A stretch of DNA of 64,000 nucleotides, from contig CAVQBJ010000002.1 of the NCBI GenBank assembly GCA_963710725.1, positions 434,001-498,000 of the forward strand, read 5' to 3'. Below the pieces are notes generated by a model. It did no database searches, was not told the DNA's origin, and saw nothing but the letters and a program-made list of their open reading frames with translations. The position numbers were made by a program, and so were the translations under genes. This DNA comes from CAVQBJ01 sp963710725 (GTDB lineage: Bacteria > Actinomycetota > Thermoleophilia > Solirubrobacterales > Solirubrobacteraceae). Position 1 is the first letter of the stretch; the number at the start of each line of letters is the position of its first letter. Positions 17,595 to 26,333 of the stretch are shown here, one piece after another.

Positions 17595-18686
17595 GTGGCT
17601 CGAACGGGACGCGCGCTCGGCTGCCTCCTCGTCGCCATCGCCGGCGCGCTGTCGCTCGTCCCGCCCGCCCTGTCGGGCACCGCCCTGCCTGCCGGTCCGG
17701 TCGGCACCTTCCAGACCGCCTCAGGCGACCATCCCACGGCCGTGGCCGTGGCCGGCCAGTACGCGTATGTGGTCACCTCCTGCGGAGCCCCGTGCTACGG
17801 CCCGCTCGACGTTCTCGACGTCGCCGACCCGGCCTCGCCGACGCTAGCCGGCACCACGCCCGTGTCCTGGGGCGCGGACGCGATTGCACTGCAGGGCGCG
17901 TACGCCTACGTCACCGGATACGAGGCCAATCCGAACTTCATGCGCATCGTCAGCGTCGCGCCCCCGTCGAACCTCGGCTCGGTGGCCGCCTTCACGTTGC
18001 CGAGCGACGCCCCGCTCGGGATCGCCGTCCGCGGCGGCTTCGCCTACATGCTCGACAACGGCGCCAATCGCCTCGACGTCATCGACGTCTCCGATCCCGG
18101 CCAGAGCGGCTTCTCGGTCACCGAGAACACCTCGCCGAACTCGCTGCCCGTGGTGGCCGAGCGCCGTCTCGGCGCCGGCCCCTCGCGCCTGGCGCTGCAG
18201 GGGGCGCGCGCGTACGTCGTCGACACCGTCGCCGACGAGGCGCAGGTGGTCTCGATCGCCGACCCGTCGCGGCCGCGGGTGATCGGCACCAGCGCCCCGC
18301 TCGGCCCTCGCGGCACGGGCGGCCTCGCCCAGTCGGACATCGCCGTGGCCGGCGCCTACGCCTACGTCGCCAACTTCGACGCCGACTCCCTGCAGGTGAT
18401 CGACGTGGCCCACCCGCGTCGTCCGCTGCTCGTCGCGGCCGTGCCCGCCGGTTCGCAGCCCGACGCGATCGCACTGGCCGGCCACTTCGCCTTCGTGGCC
18501 GGCGCCGGATCGGACACCGTGGACGTCTACGACGTCGCCGACCCCCGGCGCCCGGTGCCGGTCGGCTCGCTCGCCTCGCCCGGCGAGCCCGATGCGATCG
18601 CGATCGCCGGCGGCAAGGCCTACGTGGCCGACTACGTGAGCGACACGCTGCAGATCTTCGACGTCAGCGGGATCGTCGGCGCCTAG
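17595..18686 (+). CDS. secreted LVIVD-repeat beta-propeller
   Basis: 363 residues with an N-terminal signal peptide (LGCLLVAIAGALSLVPPALS). It is built of about seven repeats of the form (A)YAYVxxxxxxLDVIDVADPxxP. Clear copies are DVLDVADPASP, DVIDVSDPG, QVVSIADPSRP, QVIDVAHPRRP, DVYDVADPRRP and QIFDVSG. This is the LVIVD propeller pattern of surface or periplasmic proteins of unknown ligand. The start is GTG 17595 with GAGG 9 nt upstream. The stop overlaps that of the convergent amidohydrolase by 4 nt. Confidence 0.8.
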   Translation: MARTGRALGCLLVAIAGALSLVPPALSGTALPAGPVGTFQTASGDHPTAVAVAGQYAYVVTSCGAPCYGPLDVLDVADPASPTLAGTTPVSWGADAIALQGAYAYVTGYEANPNFMRIVSVAPPSNLGSVAAFTLPSDAPLGIAVRGGFAYMLDNGANRLDVIDVSDPGQSGFSVTENTSPNSLPVVAERRLGAGPSRLALQGARAYVVDTVADEAQVVSIADPSRPRVIGTSAPLGPRGTGGLAQSDIAVAGAYAYVANFDADSLQVIDVAHPRRPLLVAAVPAGSQPDAIALAGHFAFVAGAGSDTVDVYDVADPRRPVPVGSLASPGEPDAIAIAGGKAYVADYVSDTLQIFDVSGIVGA

Positions 18687-19552
18687 GATCCACCCAGCCC
18701 GAGCAGCCGCACCGCGTTGTCCTTGAGGATGAGCGGGCGTACGTCCTCGGCGATGTCGAGCTTGGCGAAGTCGGCCAGCCAGCGGTCGGGCGTGATCATC
18801 GGGTAGTCCGAGCCGAACAGGACCTGCTCGCGCAGGAGCGTGTTCGCGTAGCGCACGAGCTGGGGCGGGAAGTACTTCGGCGACCAGCCGGAGAGGTCGA
18901 TGCGCACCTGCGGCTTGTGCATGGCGATCGAGATCGCCTCGTCCTGCCACGGGAACGAGGGGTGGGCGAGCACGATCGGCAGCTCGGGGAAGTCGACGGC
19001 GACGTCGTCGACGTGCATCGGGTTGGAGTACTTCAGGCGGATGCCGCCGCCGCCGGGCAGGCGCGAGCCGATGCCGCTGTGGCCGGTGTGGAAGAGCGCC
19101 GGCAGCCCGGCCTCGGCGATCACCTCGTAGAGCGGGTAGGCGGCGCGATCGTTCGGGAAGAAGGCCTGCATGTTGGGGTGGAACTTGAAGCCCCGCACGC
19201 CGTGATCGGCGATCAGCCGCCGGGCCTGCTCCACCCCGGCCCGCCCGCGCGCCGGGTCGATGCTCGCGAACGGGATGAGCACGTCGGCGTTGGCGGCCGC
19301 CACCTCGGCGATCTCCTCGTTGGGCACTGGGGCGCGCCCGGTCTGCGATTCGGCGTCGACGCTGAACACGACGCAGGCCATGTTGCGCTCGCGGTAGTAC
19401 TGGGCGACCGTGGTGACGTCCGGCGGGCGCTCGCCGCGGAAGTACTCCGACGCCGCGTCGCGCAACGCCGCCGGCAGCGGATCGTGACCGTCGATCGCCA
19501 CCTCGGCGTGCACGTGGACGTCGATCGCCACCAGCGCGTCGACGTCGATCAT
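18683..19552 (-). CDS. amidohydrolase_2-family TIM-barrel hydrolase/decarboxylase
   Basis: 289 residues. Metal-site marks of the amidohydrolase_2 family (relatives of ACMS decarboxylase and gamma-resorcylate decarboxylase): IDVHVHAEV at the N-terminus, GFKFHPNMQAF, LFHTGHSG, VLAHPSFPW and the late LFGSDYPM. Reactions in the family are hydrolysis or non-oxidative decarboxylation of aromatic acids. The ATG overlaps the upstream MetE-like stop (ATGA), so translation is coupled and the two probably work in one pathway. Confidence 0.85.
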   Translation of the reverse strand: MIDVDALVAIDVHVHAEVAIDGHDPLPAALRDAASEYFRGERPPDVTTVAQYYRERNMACVVFSVDAESQTGRAPVPNEEIAEVAAANADVLIPFASIDPARGRAGVEQARRLIADHGVRGFKFHPNMQAFFPNDRAAYPLYEVIAEAGLPALFHTGHSGIGSRLPGGGGIRLKYSNPMHVDDVAVDFPELPIVLAHPSFPWQDEAISIAMHKPQVRIDLSGWSPKYFPPQLVRYANTLLREQVLFGSDYPMITPDRWLADFAKLDIAEDVRPLILKDNAVRLLGLGGS

Positions 19553-20676
19553 GCCGCCGCCCCCCACACCTCGGCCGCCGTCTGCACGATGAGCGCGAGC
19601 TTGGCCACCTCCTCGTCGTAGCTGAGGGCGTTGCCCTCGACGGTCGAGGAGAAGCCGCACTGGGGTGAGAGGCACAACTGGTCGAGGTCGACGTAGCGCG
19701 CGGCCTCCTCGATGCGGCGCTTCAGCTCGTCGGCCTGCTCGAGCTCGCCGCGCTTGGTGGTGACGAGGCCGAGCACGACGACCTTGCCCTTCGGCACAAA
19801 GCGCAGCGGCTCGAAGCCGCCCGAGCGCGCGTCGTCCCACTCCATGAAGAAGCCGTCGACGTCGAGCTCGTTGAACAGCGCCTCGGCGACGAAGTCGTAG
19901 CCGCCCTCGGCCACCCACGAGGAGCGGAAGTTGCCGCGGCACATGTGCGTCGTCACGGCCATGCCCGGCGGGCGCGTGACGAGCGCCTCGTTGATGTGTC
20001 GGATGTAGGTCTCGTGCTGGTGCTCGGCGTCGCCGCCGATCTCGCGCACGTGCTCGCGCTGCTTGGGGTCGTTGAGGTAGGCGAGGCTCGTGTCGTCGAA
20101 CTGCAGGTACGTACAGCCCTGGGCACCGAGACGGCGCACCTCCTCGGCGTAGGCGGCGGTCAGGTCGGCCCAGAAGGCGTCCATCTCCGCGTAGACGGTG
20201 GGGTCGATCGCGGCGCGCCCGCCGCGGTAGTGGACCATGCTCGGCGAGGGGATCGTCAGCTTCGGGGTGGCGGTGGACACGGTCGACTGCAGGAACGCGA
20301 AGTCCTCGCCGAAGATCGTCTCCGCGAGCCCGAGGCGGCCGTCGATCCGCATCGCCGCCGGTGTGAACTCGATGTCGCCCTCCGCGTTATGGAACTGGAC
20401 CTTCAGATCGCCCGGCGCCTTGGACACGCCGCCGAGCTGGTAGATGAAGTCCATGTGCCACGACGCGCGGCGAAACTCGCCGTCGGTCGCTGAGCGCAGT
20501 CCGACCTGCTCCTGCATGCGCACGACGTCGCGGATCGCATCATCCTCGATCGCCCGCAGCTCGCCGGCGCCGAGGCGTCCGGCTGCGTGGTCCTCGCGCG
20601 CACGCAGCAGCGCGGGCGGGCGCAGCAGGCTGCCGACGTGGTCGGCACGGTACGGCGGTGTGACCCGGTCTGCCAT
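19549..20676 (-). CDS. MetE-like cobalamin-independent methyltransferase
   Basis: 375 residues corresponding to only the C-terminal catalytic barrel of methionine synthase MetE (full MetE is about 750). YRADHVGSLLRP at the start, LQFDDTSLAYL, the zinc ligands His/Cys in VTTHMCRGNF, a glutamate in FFMEWDD, and a late cysteine in LCLSPQCGF are visible. Such short MetE-like proteins often use other methyl donors or thiols, or act in demethylation of aromatic compounds. Pairing with an amidohydrolase fits the latter. The start is ATG 20676 with AAGGAGG 9 nt upstream. It diverges from the MarR gene. Confidence 0.82.
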   Translation of the reverse strand: MADRVTPPYRADHVGSLLRPPALLRAREDHAAGRLGAGELRAIEDDAIRDVVRMQEQVGLRSATDGEFRRASWHMDFIYQLGGVSKAPGDLKVQFHNAEGDIEFTPAAMRIDGRLGLAETIFGEDFAFLQSTVSTATPKLTIPSPSMVHYRGGRAAIDPTVYAEMDAFWADLTAAYAEEVRRLGAQGCTYLQFDDTSLAYLNDPKQREHVREIGGDAEHQHETYIRHINEALVTRPPGMAVTTHMCRGNFRSSWVAEGGYDFVAEALFNELDVDGFFMEWDDARSGGFEPLRFVPKGKVVVLGLVTTKRGELEQADELKRRIEEAARYVDLDQLCLSPQCGFSSTVEGNALSYDEEVAKLALIVQTAAEVWGAAA

Positions 20677-20738
20677 CGTCACTGGCCTCCTTGTGGGGTG
20701 AGGGCGTCCGAAGGCGCCGCGATTGCTACGTTCCGGCG

Positions 20739-21194
20739 ATGTCCACGCTCGATGGCGCCCCGCAGGGACTCGCACGCCCGAGCTACACGATCGCGCGGGT
20801 CGACCGCGGCGTGCGCCGCGAGATCGCGCGGCGCATCCGGCCCCACGGCCTGACCGTGCCGCAATACACGGCGCTGTCGATCCTGCTGCGCCGCAGCGGG
20901 CTGTCCAACGCGCAGCTGGCGCGCCGCACCCACGTGACGCCGCAGTCGATGAACGCGGTCATCTCCAGCCTCGAGGCCCACGGGCTGATCGAGCGCTCGC
21001 CCTCGACCGACCACGGGCGAATCCTGCGCGCGACCCTCACCGATGAGGGGCGACGGGTGCTCGCGGCCTGCGACGTGGCGGTCGGCGCGTTCGAGGACGA
21101 ACTGCTCGCCGAGCTCTCGCCGCGCGAACGCGAGGCGTTCCTCGATGCGCTGCTCGTCTGCGCGCGGGCGCTCGAGTCCTCCGAGCACGGCTAG
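20739..21194 (+). CDS. MarR-family transcriptional regulator
   Basis: 151 residues with the winged-helix core (LTVPQYTALSILLRRSG, NAQLARRTHVTPQSMNAVI, ERSPSTDHGRILRATLTDEG). MarR proteins are usually repressors released by phenolic or acyl ligands. It lies divergent from the MetE-like/amidohydrolase pair with 62 bp between, and convergent with the acyl-CoA ligase (stops overlap by 4 nt), so it could control either. The start ATG 20739 follows TTCCGGCG and has no strong ribosome site. Confidence 0.87.
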   Translation: MSTLDGAPQGLARPSYTIARVDRGVRREIARRIRPHGLTVPQYTALSILLRRSGLSNAQLARRTHVTPQSMNAVISSLEAHGLIERSPSTDHGRILRATLTDEGRRVLAACDVAVGAFEDELLAELSPREREAFLDALLVCARALESSEHG

Positions 21195-22804
21195 CCCTCC
21201 CCCGCGATGCGGGCGAGGCGCTCGGCGTATTCGTCGCGCAGGTGGCGCTTGTCGTACTTGCCGACGCCCGTCTTGGGCAGCTCGGGCACGAGCTCGAACA
21301 CATCGGGCACCCACCAGCGCGCGACCCGGTCGGCGAGGAACGCGGCGAGCTCCTTGCCGCTGACGGCGGACCCGGGCACCGACACGACGAGCGCAGCCGG
21401 ACGCTCGCCCCACTCCGGATCGGGGATCGCGATCACGACGGCCTCGGCCACCGCGGGATGCGCGACCAGCGCGCGCTCGAGCTCGGCCGAGCTGATCCAC
21501 TCGCCGCCGGACTTGACGAGGTCCTTCTCGCGGTCGACGATCTCCACCGCCCCGTCGGGACGGATGCGCGCGATGTCGCCCGTGCGAAACCAGCCATCGG
21601 CCGTGAAGCGCGTCGCGTTGGCGTCGTCCTCGGGGCGCAGGTAGGCGCGGGCCACCCACGGTCCGCGGGCCTGCAGCTCGCCGACGGCGACGCCATCCCA
21701 GGGGGCGTAGCCGCCCTCGCGCGCGGCGAGACGCAGCTCGACGGCCGGGACGGCGGGCCCCCAGCGATCGTCCTCGTGGCCGGCGCGCAGCACGGTCCCC
21801 GAGCCCGACGGCGACATCTCCGTCGCCCCCCAGCCATGGAAGATGTCGATGCCCCGCTCGAGGTAGCGCGCCGCGACCGGCTCGGAGATCTCGGCGCCGC
21901 CGACGAGGATGCGCCGCAGCGAGGAGAGGTCGTGCTCGCCCGCGTCGAGCTGCTCGAGCATGCGGATCCACAGCGTCGGGATGCCCGCGGCGACGGTCAC
22001 GCGCTCGCGCTCGATGAGGCGCGCGGTGTGCTCAGGAGTCGTGTCGCGCCCGGCCAGGACGAGCGCCGCTCCGGCGAGCGCGCTCGTGAACGGCAGCCCC
22101 CAGCAGTTGACGTGGAACATCGGCGTGAGCGGCAGCACCACGTCGCGCCGCGAGACGCCGTGGGAGTCGATCCCCAGCGCGGCGAGCGAGTGCAGCACGA
22201 TCGAGCGATGCGAGTACACGACGGCCTTCGGACGGCCGGTCGTCCCGCTCGTGAAGCAGATCGACGCCGCGTCCCCCTCGGCCGCTGCGGGCAGCTCCTC
22301 GGGCTCGCGCGGCGCGGCGGCGCCGAGCAGCTCCTCATAGCGCGGGCAGTCGTCGAAGGTCGGGTCGGCGGGCTCGCCGTCCTCCATCACGACGAGCAGG
22401 CGGACGTCGAGCGCCTCGCGGATCGGCGCGAGCAGCGCGGTGAGCGAGGCGTCGACGAACAGCACCTCGTCGCGCGCATGCCCGACCACGTAGGCGATGT
22501 CGTCGGCGAACAGCCGCAGGTTGACGGTGTGCAGCACGCGTCCGCTGCACGGCACGCCGAGGTACAGCTCGAGGTGGCGCTGGCTGTTCCAGGCGAATGT
22601 GCCCACGCTCGCGTCCGGCGCGACGCCGAGCGCATCGAGCGCGTGCGTCAGACGCAGCGCGCGGTGCGCGACCTCGCCCCACGTGCTGCGGCGCTCACCG
22701 GCCGGCTCGATCGACACCACCGGCACGTCGCGGCCGACCTGGGTCGCGCGACGCAGGATCAGGTCGATCGTCAGGGGGACGTCCTGCATCAATCCCTGCA
22801 CCAC
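21191..22804 (-). CDS. acyl-CoA synthetase (AMP-forming)
   Basis: 537-residue adenylate-forming ligase that activates a carboxylic acid with ATP and CoA. Motifs: ICFTSGTTGRPKAVVYSHR (P-loop), WGATEMSPSG (A5), GWFRTGDIARI (A7) and the C-terminal lysine in LPKTGVGKYDKR. It resembles medium/long-chain fatty acyl-CoA ligases of the FadD3/AlkK type; the substrate is not fixed. The start is GTG 22804 (or the adjacent GTG 22801), with a GGAGGAG ribosome site just upstream. A 15-bp palindrome lies 20 nt before the start and probably controls the gene. Confidence 0.88.
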   Translation of the reverse strand: MVQGLMQDVPLTIDLILRRATQVGRDVPVVSIEPAGERRSTWGEVAHRALRLTHALDALGVAPDASVGTFAWNSQRHLELYLGVPCSGRVLHTVNLRLFADDIAYVVGHARDEVLFVDASLTALLAPIREALDVRLLVVMEDGEPADPTFDDCPRYEELLGAAAPREPEELPAAAEGDAASICFTSGTTGRPKAVVYSHRSIVLHSLAALGIDSHGVSRRDVVLPLTPMFHVNCWGLPFTSALAGAALVLAGRDTTPEHTARLIERERVTVAAGIPTLWIRMLEQLDAGEHDLSSLRRILVGGAEISEPVAARYLERGIDIFHGWGATEMSPSGSGTVLRAGHEDDRWGPAVPAVELRLAAREGGYAPWDGVAVGELQARGPWVARAYLRPEDDANATRFTADGWFRTGDIARIRPDGAVEIVDREKDLVKSGGEWISSAELERALVAHPAVAEAVVIAIPDPEWGERPAALVVSVPGSAVSGKELAAFLADRVARWWVPDVFELVPELPKTGVGKYDKRHLRDEYAERLARIAGEG

Positions 22805-22824
22805 CGCGCTCCTCCTCCTCGAAC

Positions 22825-22839
22825 ATCAGTCTAACTGAT
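22825..22839. promoter_or_regulatory. operator-like palindrome before acyl-CoA ligase
   Basis: ATCAGT-CTA-ACTGAT is a perfect 6-3-6 inverted repeat in an AT-richer patch, just upstream of the ribosome site of the ligase gene. The size and place fit a TetR or MarR operator. The nearest regulator gene in the window is the MarR gene at 20739. Confidence 0.55.
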
Positions 22840-22862
22840 ACTACCTGTCTCCCCGCCGCCGC

Positions 22863-23624
22863 TCACATCAGGCGCTCGGCCTCGATGCCGTGTACGCGCA
22901 GCGCCGCCTCGATCTGGTGGCTGACGAGCTCGATGACAGCCACGCGCGCGTAGCGCTTGGACTCGGCCGGGACGACGTGCCAGCGCCCGTCCTCGTGATC
23001 GGTGCGCCCCAGCATCTCCTCGATCGCCTCGGCGTAGTCCGCGCGGCGATTGCGGTTACGCCAATCCTCGTCGGTCAGCTTCCATCGCTTGAGCGGGTCG
23101 CGCTCGCGGGCCCGGAACCGGTGCAGCTGCTCGGACTCGCTGATGTGCAGGAAGACCTTCACGAACCACATGCCCTCCGCGGCCACCAGCCGCTCGAACT
23201 CGACGATCTCGCCGTAGGCGCGCTCGAGCTCGGCCGGCGTGGCGAGCGCCTCGACCCGCTCGACGAGCACACGCCCATACCAGGTGCGGTCGAACACGGC
23301 CATCCCTCCCCACCCCGGCAGCGCGGGCCAGAAGCGCCACAGGAAGTGGTGGCGCCGGGCCACCGCGTCGGGCGCGGCGAACTCGACGACGCGCACGTGG
23401 CGGGGATCGAGCGGCGCGACGAGGCGCTTGATGGCGCCCCCCTTCCCCGAGGCGTCCCAGCCCTCGAAGAGCACGGTCAGCGGCGGCCCGAGCGCGCCAT
23501 CGCCGAGCAGGCCGGCGTGCTGCAGGCGCAGGCCGAGCAGGCGGCGCTGGGCGGCGACGAGGCGCTCCTCGGCCTCGGCGGGGTCGTAGTTGCGCGTCAG
23601 GTCGACGTCGTCGAGGCGGCCCAT
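22863..23624 (-). CDS. polyphosphate kinase 2 family protein
   Basis: 253 residues. PPK2 enzymes use polyphosphate to phosphorylate nucleotides. Walker A is FEGWDASGKGGAIKRL, Walker B/lid is FDRTWYGRVLVERVE, with the intervening WRFWPALPGWGGMAVF. The size matches single-domain class I-III members; I cannot assign nucleotide preference. The start ATG 23624 begins MGRLDDVDLTRNY, the usual N-terminus, though the ribosome site is weak. It lies 47 nt downstream of the MFS gene on the same strand. Confidence 0.9.
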   Translation of the reverse strand: MGRLDDVDLTRNYDPAEAEERLVAAQRRLLGLRLQHAGLLGDGALGPPLTVLFEGWDASGKGGAIKRLVAPLDPRHVRVVEFAAPDAVARRHHFLWRFWPALPGWGGMAVFDRTWYGRVLVERVEALATPAELERAYGEIVEFERLVAAEGMWFVKVFLHISESEQLHRFRARERDPLKRWKLTDEDWRNRNRRADYAEAIEEMLGRTDHEDGRWHVVPAESKRYARVAVIELVSHQIEAALRVHGIEAERLM

Positions 23625-23671
23625 CACCCGCGATGTTCCCACCCGGCGCGCCGCCGGCGCGCCGCCGGCGT

Positions 23672-24910
23672 TCACGAGCGCGACATCGAGGCTGCCGCCG
23701 CGCGCACCGGCCGGCGCACCTCCGCGAGCCAGAGGGCGAGTCCGAGCAGTCCGAGGGCGCCCCCGACTGCGCACACGGCCGTCCAGCCCTCGCGGCTGTA
23801 GACGATCGCCGCGAGCGCCGACCCGGCCGCGCCACCGGCGAAGTAGCAGGTCATGTAGATCGTCGTGATGCGGCTGCGCGAGTGCGGCCGCAGCTCGTAG
23901 ATGTCGCTCTGGTTGAGGATGTGCGTGCCCTGGACGGCGAGATCGAGGACGATCACGCCGGCCACGAACGCGGCGAGGTGCGTCCCGCCCCAGGCGAGCA
24001 GCGCGAACGAGGCCGCCATCAGCACGAGCAGCGCGCCACGGGAGGCCTGCGTGTACCCGGCATCGGCGAGCCGACCGGCGAACGTGGCCATCAGCGCACC
24101 GGCGACGCCGACCAGGCCGAACAGGCCGATCACCCCCTCGCCGTAGTGGTAGGGCGCGCCGGCGAGCACGAAGGCGGCCGAGGTCCAGAACACGCTGAAG
24201 CAGGCGAAGCCGATCGCCCCGAGCGCGCCCCGGCGCAGGACGAGCGGCTCTTCGCGCGCGATGCGCACCACCGACGCGAGCAAGGCGCGGTAGCCGAGTT
24301 CGACGCGCGGTGGCACCTCCGGCAGCTCACGCCACAGCACGGCGGCGAGCGCGACCATCATCGCCGCGGCGATGAAGTACACCGCGCGCCATCCGGCGGC
24401 GGCGGCGAGCAGGCCGCTCGCGGTCCGTGCGAGCAGGATGCCGATGAGCAGGCCGCTCATCACGGTGCCCACGACGCGTCCCCGTTCGGGCTCGGCGGCG
24501 AGCGTCGCGGCGAACGGAACGATGATCTGCGCCACCACCGACGTGAGCCCGACGCAGGCGAGCGCGATCGCCAGCGCGGCGAGCGACGGGGCGGCGCCGG
24601 CCGCGATCAGCCCGATCGTGGTGACGCCGAGCATGACGGCGAACAGGTGCCGGCGCTCGCGCAGATCACCGAGCGGTACGAGCAGCACCAGTCCGGCGGC
24701 GTAGCCGAGCTGCGTCGCGGTCACGAGCAGGCCGACGGCCGCGGTCGAGACGCTCAGCGTCCCGGCGATCGTGTGCAGCAGCGGCTGCGCGTAGTAGAGG
24801 TTGGCCACCACGAGCCCGCACGCGGCCGCCAGCAGGACCGTGAGGCGGCGATCGATCCCGGCGCCTTCAGTGGCCACGGAGCCCTCGGTTTCGGTGGCGA
24901 TGTCGCCCAT
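23672..24910 (-). CDS. MFS transporter
   Basis: 412 residues with about twelve membrane segments. The N-terminal VVANLYYAQPLLHTIA and the loop LVPLGDLRERRHLF are typical of the DHA-type efflux branch (YnfM/AraJ-like). It may export a drug or sugar; the substrate is not visible. The start is ATG 24910 right after GGGGGAAG. An in-frame GTG (VATEGAGID) 16 codons later also has GAGGG upstream and is possible. It faces away from the sigma-factor gene across a 393-bp gap. Confidence 0.85.
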   Translation of the reverse strand: MGDIATETEGSVATEGAGIDRRLTVLLAAACGLVVANLYYAQPLLHTIAGTLSVSTAAVGLLVTATQLGYAAGLVLLVPLGDLRERRHLFAVMLGVTTIGLIAAGAAPSLAALAIALACVGLTSVVAQIIVPFAATLAAEPERGRVVGTVMSGLLIGILLARTASGLLAAAAGWRAVYFIAAAMMVALAAVLWRELPEVPPRVELGYRALLASVVRIAREEPLVLRRGALGAIGFACFSVFWTSAAFVLAGAPYHYGEGVIGLFGLVGVAGALMATFAGRLADAGYTQASRGALLVLMAASFALLAWGGTHLAAFVAGVIVLDLAVQGTHILNQSDIYELRPHSRSRITTIYMTCYFAGGAAGSALAAIVYSREGWTAVCAVGGALGLLGLALWLAEVRRPVRAAAASMSRS

Positions 24911-25195
24911 CTTCCCCCAGGATTGCGCATCGCCGGCGGGCTTCCCGTGTCCAGGTTCCGTCGAGGACCGCAACATCGGGGCCGGCAACGCGTTACAATC
25001 GCTGTGTGCGGCCCTATGCGGCCGTGCACGTGGGACTGCAATCCCAGGCACTGCCCCCGGGCAGGTTGGCACGAAGCGGTTGCAGACCTACGCATATCTC
25101 GCTGCCGGTCGCACCGTTATGACGCCTTTCCGTTTGCGTTTTGCAAGGACGGGAAGGGCATCGGGCGTCCGCGCTGAACATCCCTTATCGGGCGT

Positions 25196-25215
25196 CGGTG
25201 GTCGGCGGACCACCG
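25196..25215. promoter_or_regulatory. palindrome upstream of the sigma-factor promoter
   Basis: CGGTGGTC-GGCG-GACCACCG is a perfect 8-bp inverted repeat ending 28 nt before the -35 box. No T-run follows, so an operator is at least as likely as a terminator. Confidence 0.4.
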
Positions 25216-25243
25216 TCAACCATAGCAACGCTACGCGAACTGG

Positions 25244-25272
25244 TTGACAACGCAACTATCCGGACGTATAAT
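25244..25272 (+). promoter_or_regulatory. consensus sigma-70 promoter
   Basis: TTGACA (25244-25249) and TATAAT (25267-25272) are both perfect hexamers with the ideal 17-nt spacer. Transcription should start near 25279, giving a leader of about 25 nt to ATG 25304 with AAGGA in it. This is an exceptionally strong primary-sigma promoter for high-GC DNA. Confidence 0.92.
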
Positions 25273-25303
25273 TCCGACTACAAGAATCGGATTGAAGGAC
25301 GAT

Positions 25304-26308
25304 ATGTCAGACGTGATGACCCTCACCCCCCCAGAATTTGAGAGCGACGAGCTGGTCGACGAGGCGCCGACCGTGGCGATCGTCGAGTTCGACGCGCCCG
25401 ACGAGGCCGACGAGCCCGCCGCCGAGGAGGAGACGGCGACCGCGCCCGTCGCCCCGACGCGCATCCACGAGGTTGTCGCGGACAGCTTCATTCCGGAGTC
25501 GGTCGACCAGTTGCTCGCCCACTCGCGGCGCTACCCGCTGCTCACCCCGGCCCAGGAGATCGAACTGGCCCAGCGCATCGAGCGCGGCGACCTCCACGCC
25601 AAGGAGCTGATGATCAACTCCAACCTGCGCCTGGTCGCGTCCAACGCACGGCGCTACCAGAACCAGGGCCTGCCGCTGTCCGACCTCGTGCAGGAGGGCA
25701 TGCTCGGGCTCATCCGCGCGAGCGAGAAGTTCGACTGGCGCAAGGGATTTCGCTTCTCGACCTACGCGACGCTGTGGATCCGCCAGGCGATCCAGCGCGG
25801 GCTGGAGAACTCCGGGCGCACGATCCGCCTTCCCGTCCATGTCGCTCAGCGGTCGCGGAAGGTCGGGCGCATCGAGCGCGAGCTGACCGTGCGCCTCGGC
25901 CGTGAGCCCACGATCGAGGAGGTCGCCGCCGAGGCCCAGCTGCCGGTCGAGCAGGTCGAGGAGGTCCGCGACCAGCGAGCCGCCCTCGTCAGCCTTGACC
26001 AGCACGTCGGCGAGGACGCCGATACGGCGCTCGGCGACCTGCTGCCCTCCGACGACGAGGCTCCCGACGACACCGCGTGGGTGAACGAGCGCGAGCGCAT
26101 CGTGCACGAGGCCATCGCCCAGCTGCCGGACACCGAGCGCACGGTGATCACGCTGCGCTTCGGCACCGGTCGCGAGGAGCCCCAGACGCTCACCGCGATC
26201 GGCAAGCGGCTGGGCTTCTCCGCGGAGCGGGCCTCCCAGCTCGAGCAGCGCGCGCTCAAGAAGCTCGCCGAGTCGACCGACCTGGCCGCCTTGCGCGAAG
26301 CCGCCTAG
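25304..26308 (+). CDS. RNA polymerase sigma-70 family factor (primary-like, group 1/2)
   Basis: 334 residues. After an acidic N-terminal tail of about 75 residues come region 1.2 (SVDQLLAHSRRYPLLTPAQE), region 2 (INSNLRLVASNARRYQNQGL, DLVQEGMLGLIRASEKFDW, FSTYATLWIRQAIQR), region 3 (RLPVHVAQRSRKVGR) and region 4 (LPDTERTVITLRFG, IGKRLGFSAERASQLEQRAL). No long region 1.1 is present. It recognises -10/-35 promoters of the housekeeping class. ATG 25304 is chosen for the AAGGA 5 nt upstream. Its own promoter is a perfect consensus, so it is probably expressed strongly and by the primary sigma, which may be itself. Confidence 0.93.
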   Translation: MSDVMTLTPPEFESDELVDEAPTVAIVEFDAPDEADEPAAEEETATAPVAPTRIHEVVADSFIPESVDQLLAHSRRYPLLTPAQEIELAQRIERGDLHAKELMINSNLRLVASNARRYQNQGLPLSDLVQEGMLGLIRASEKFDWRKGFRFSTYATLWIRQAIQRGLENSGRTIRLPVHVAQRSRKVGRIERELTVRLGREPTIEEVAAEAQLPVEQVEEVRDQRAALVSLDQHVGEDADTALGDLLPSDDEAPDDTAWVNERERIVHEAIAQLPDTERTVITLRFGTGREEPQTLTAIGKRLGFSAERASQLEQRALKKLAESTDLAALREAA

Positions 26309-26333
26309 CTCCGCTACGTTCCCCGCGATCTCT

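Larger units (their letters stand above)
24911..25303. other. 393-bp regulatory gap before the sigma factor
   Basis: No supported coding gene. It contains a short perfect hairpin CTGCCC-CC-GGGCAG (25051-25064), a TTACAAT that could be a -10 element (about 24993), an 8-bp hairpin at 25196-25215, and the consensus promoter at 25244-25272. The stretch between could be a long upstream control region or a small RNA, but I have no family match. Confidence 0.5.

Noticed and set aside
20677..20738. SAM or cobalamin riboswitch before the MetE-like gene
   Set aside because: Only 62 bp separate it from the divergent MarR gene and none of the conserved blocks are there.
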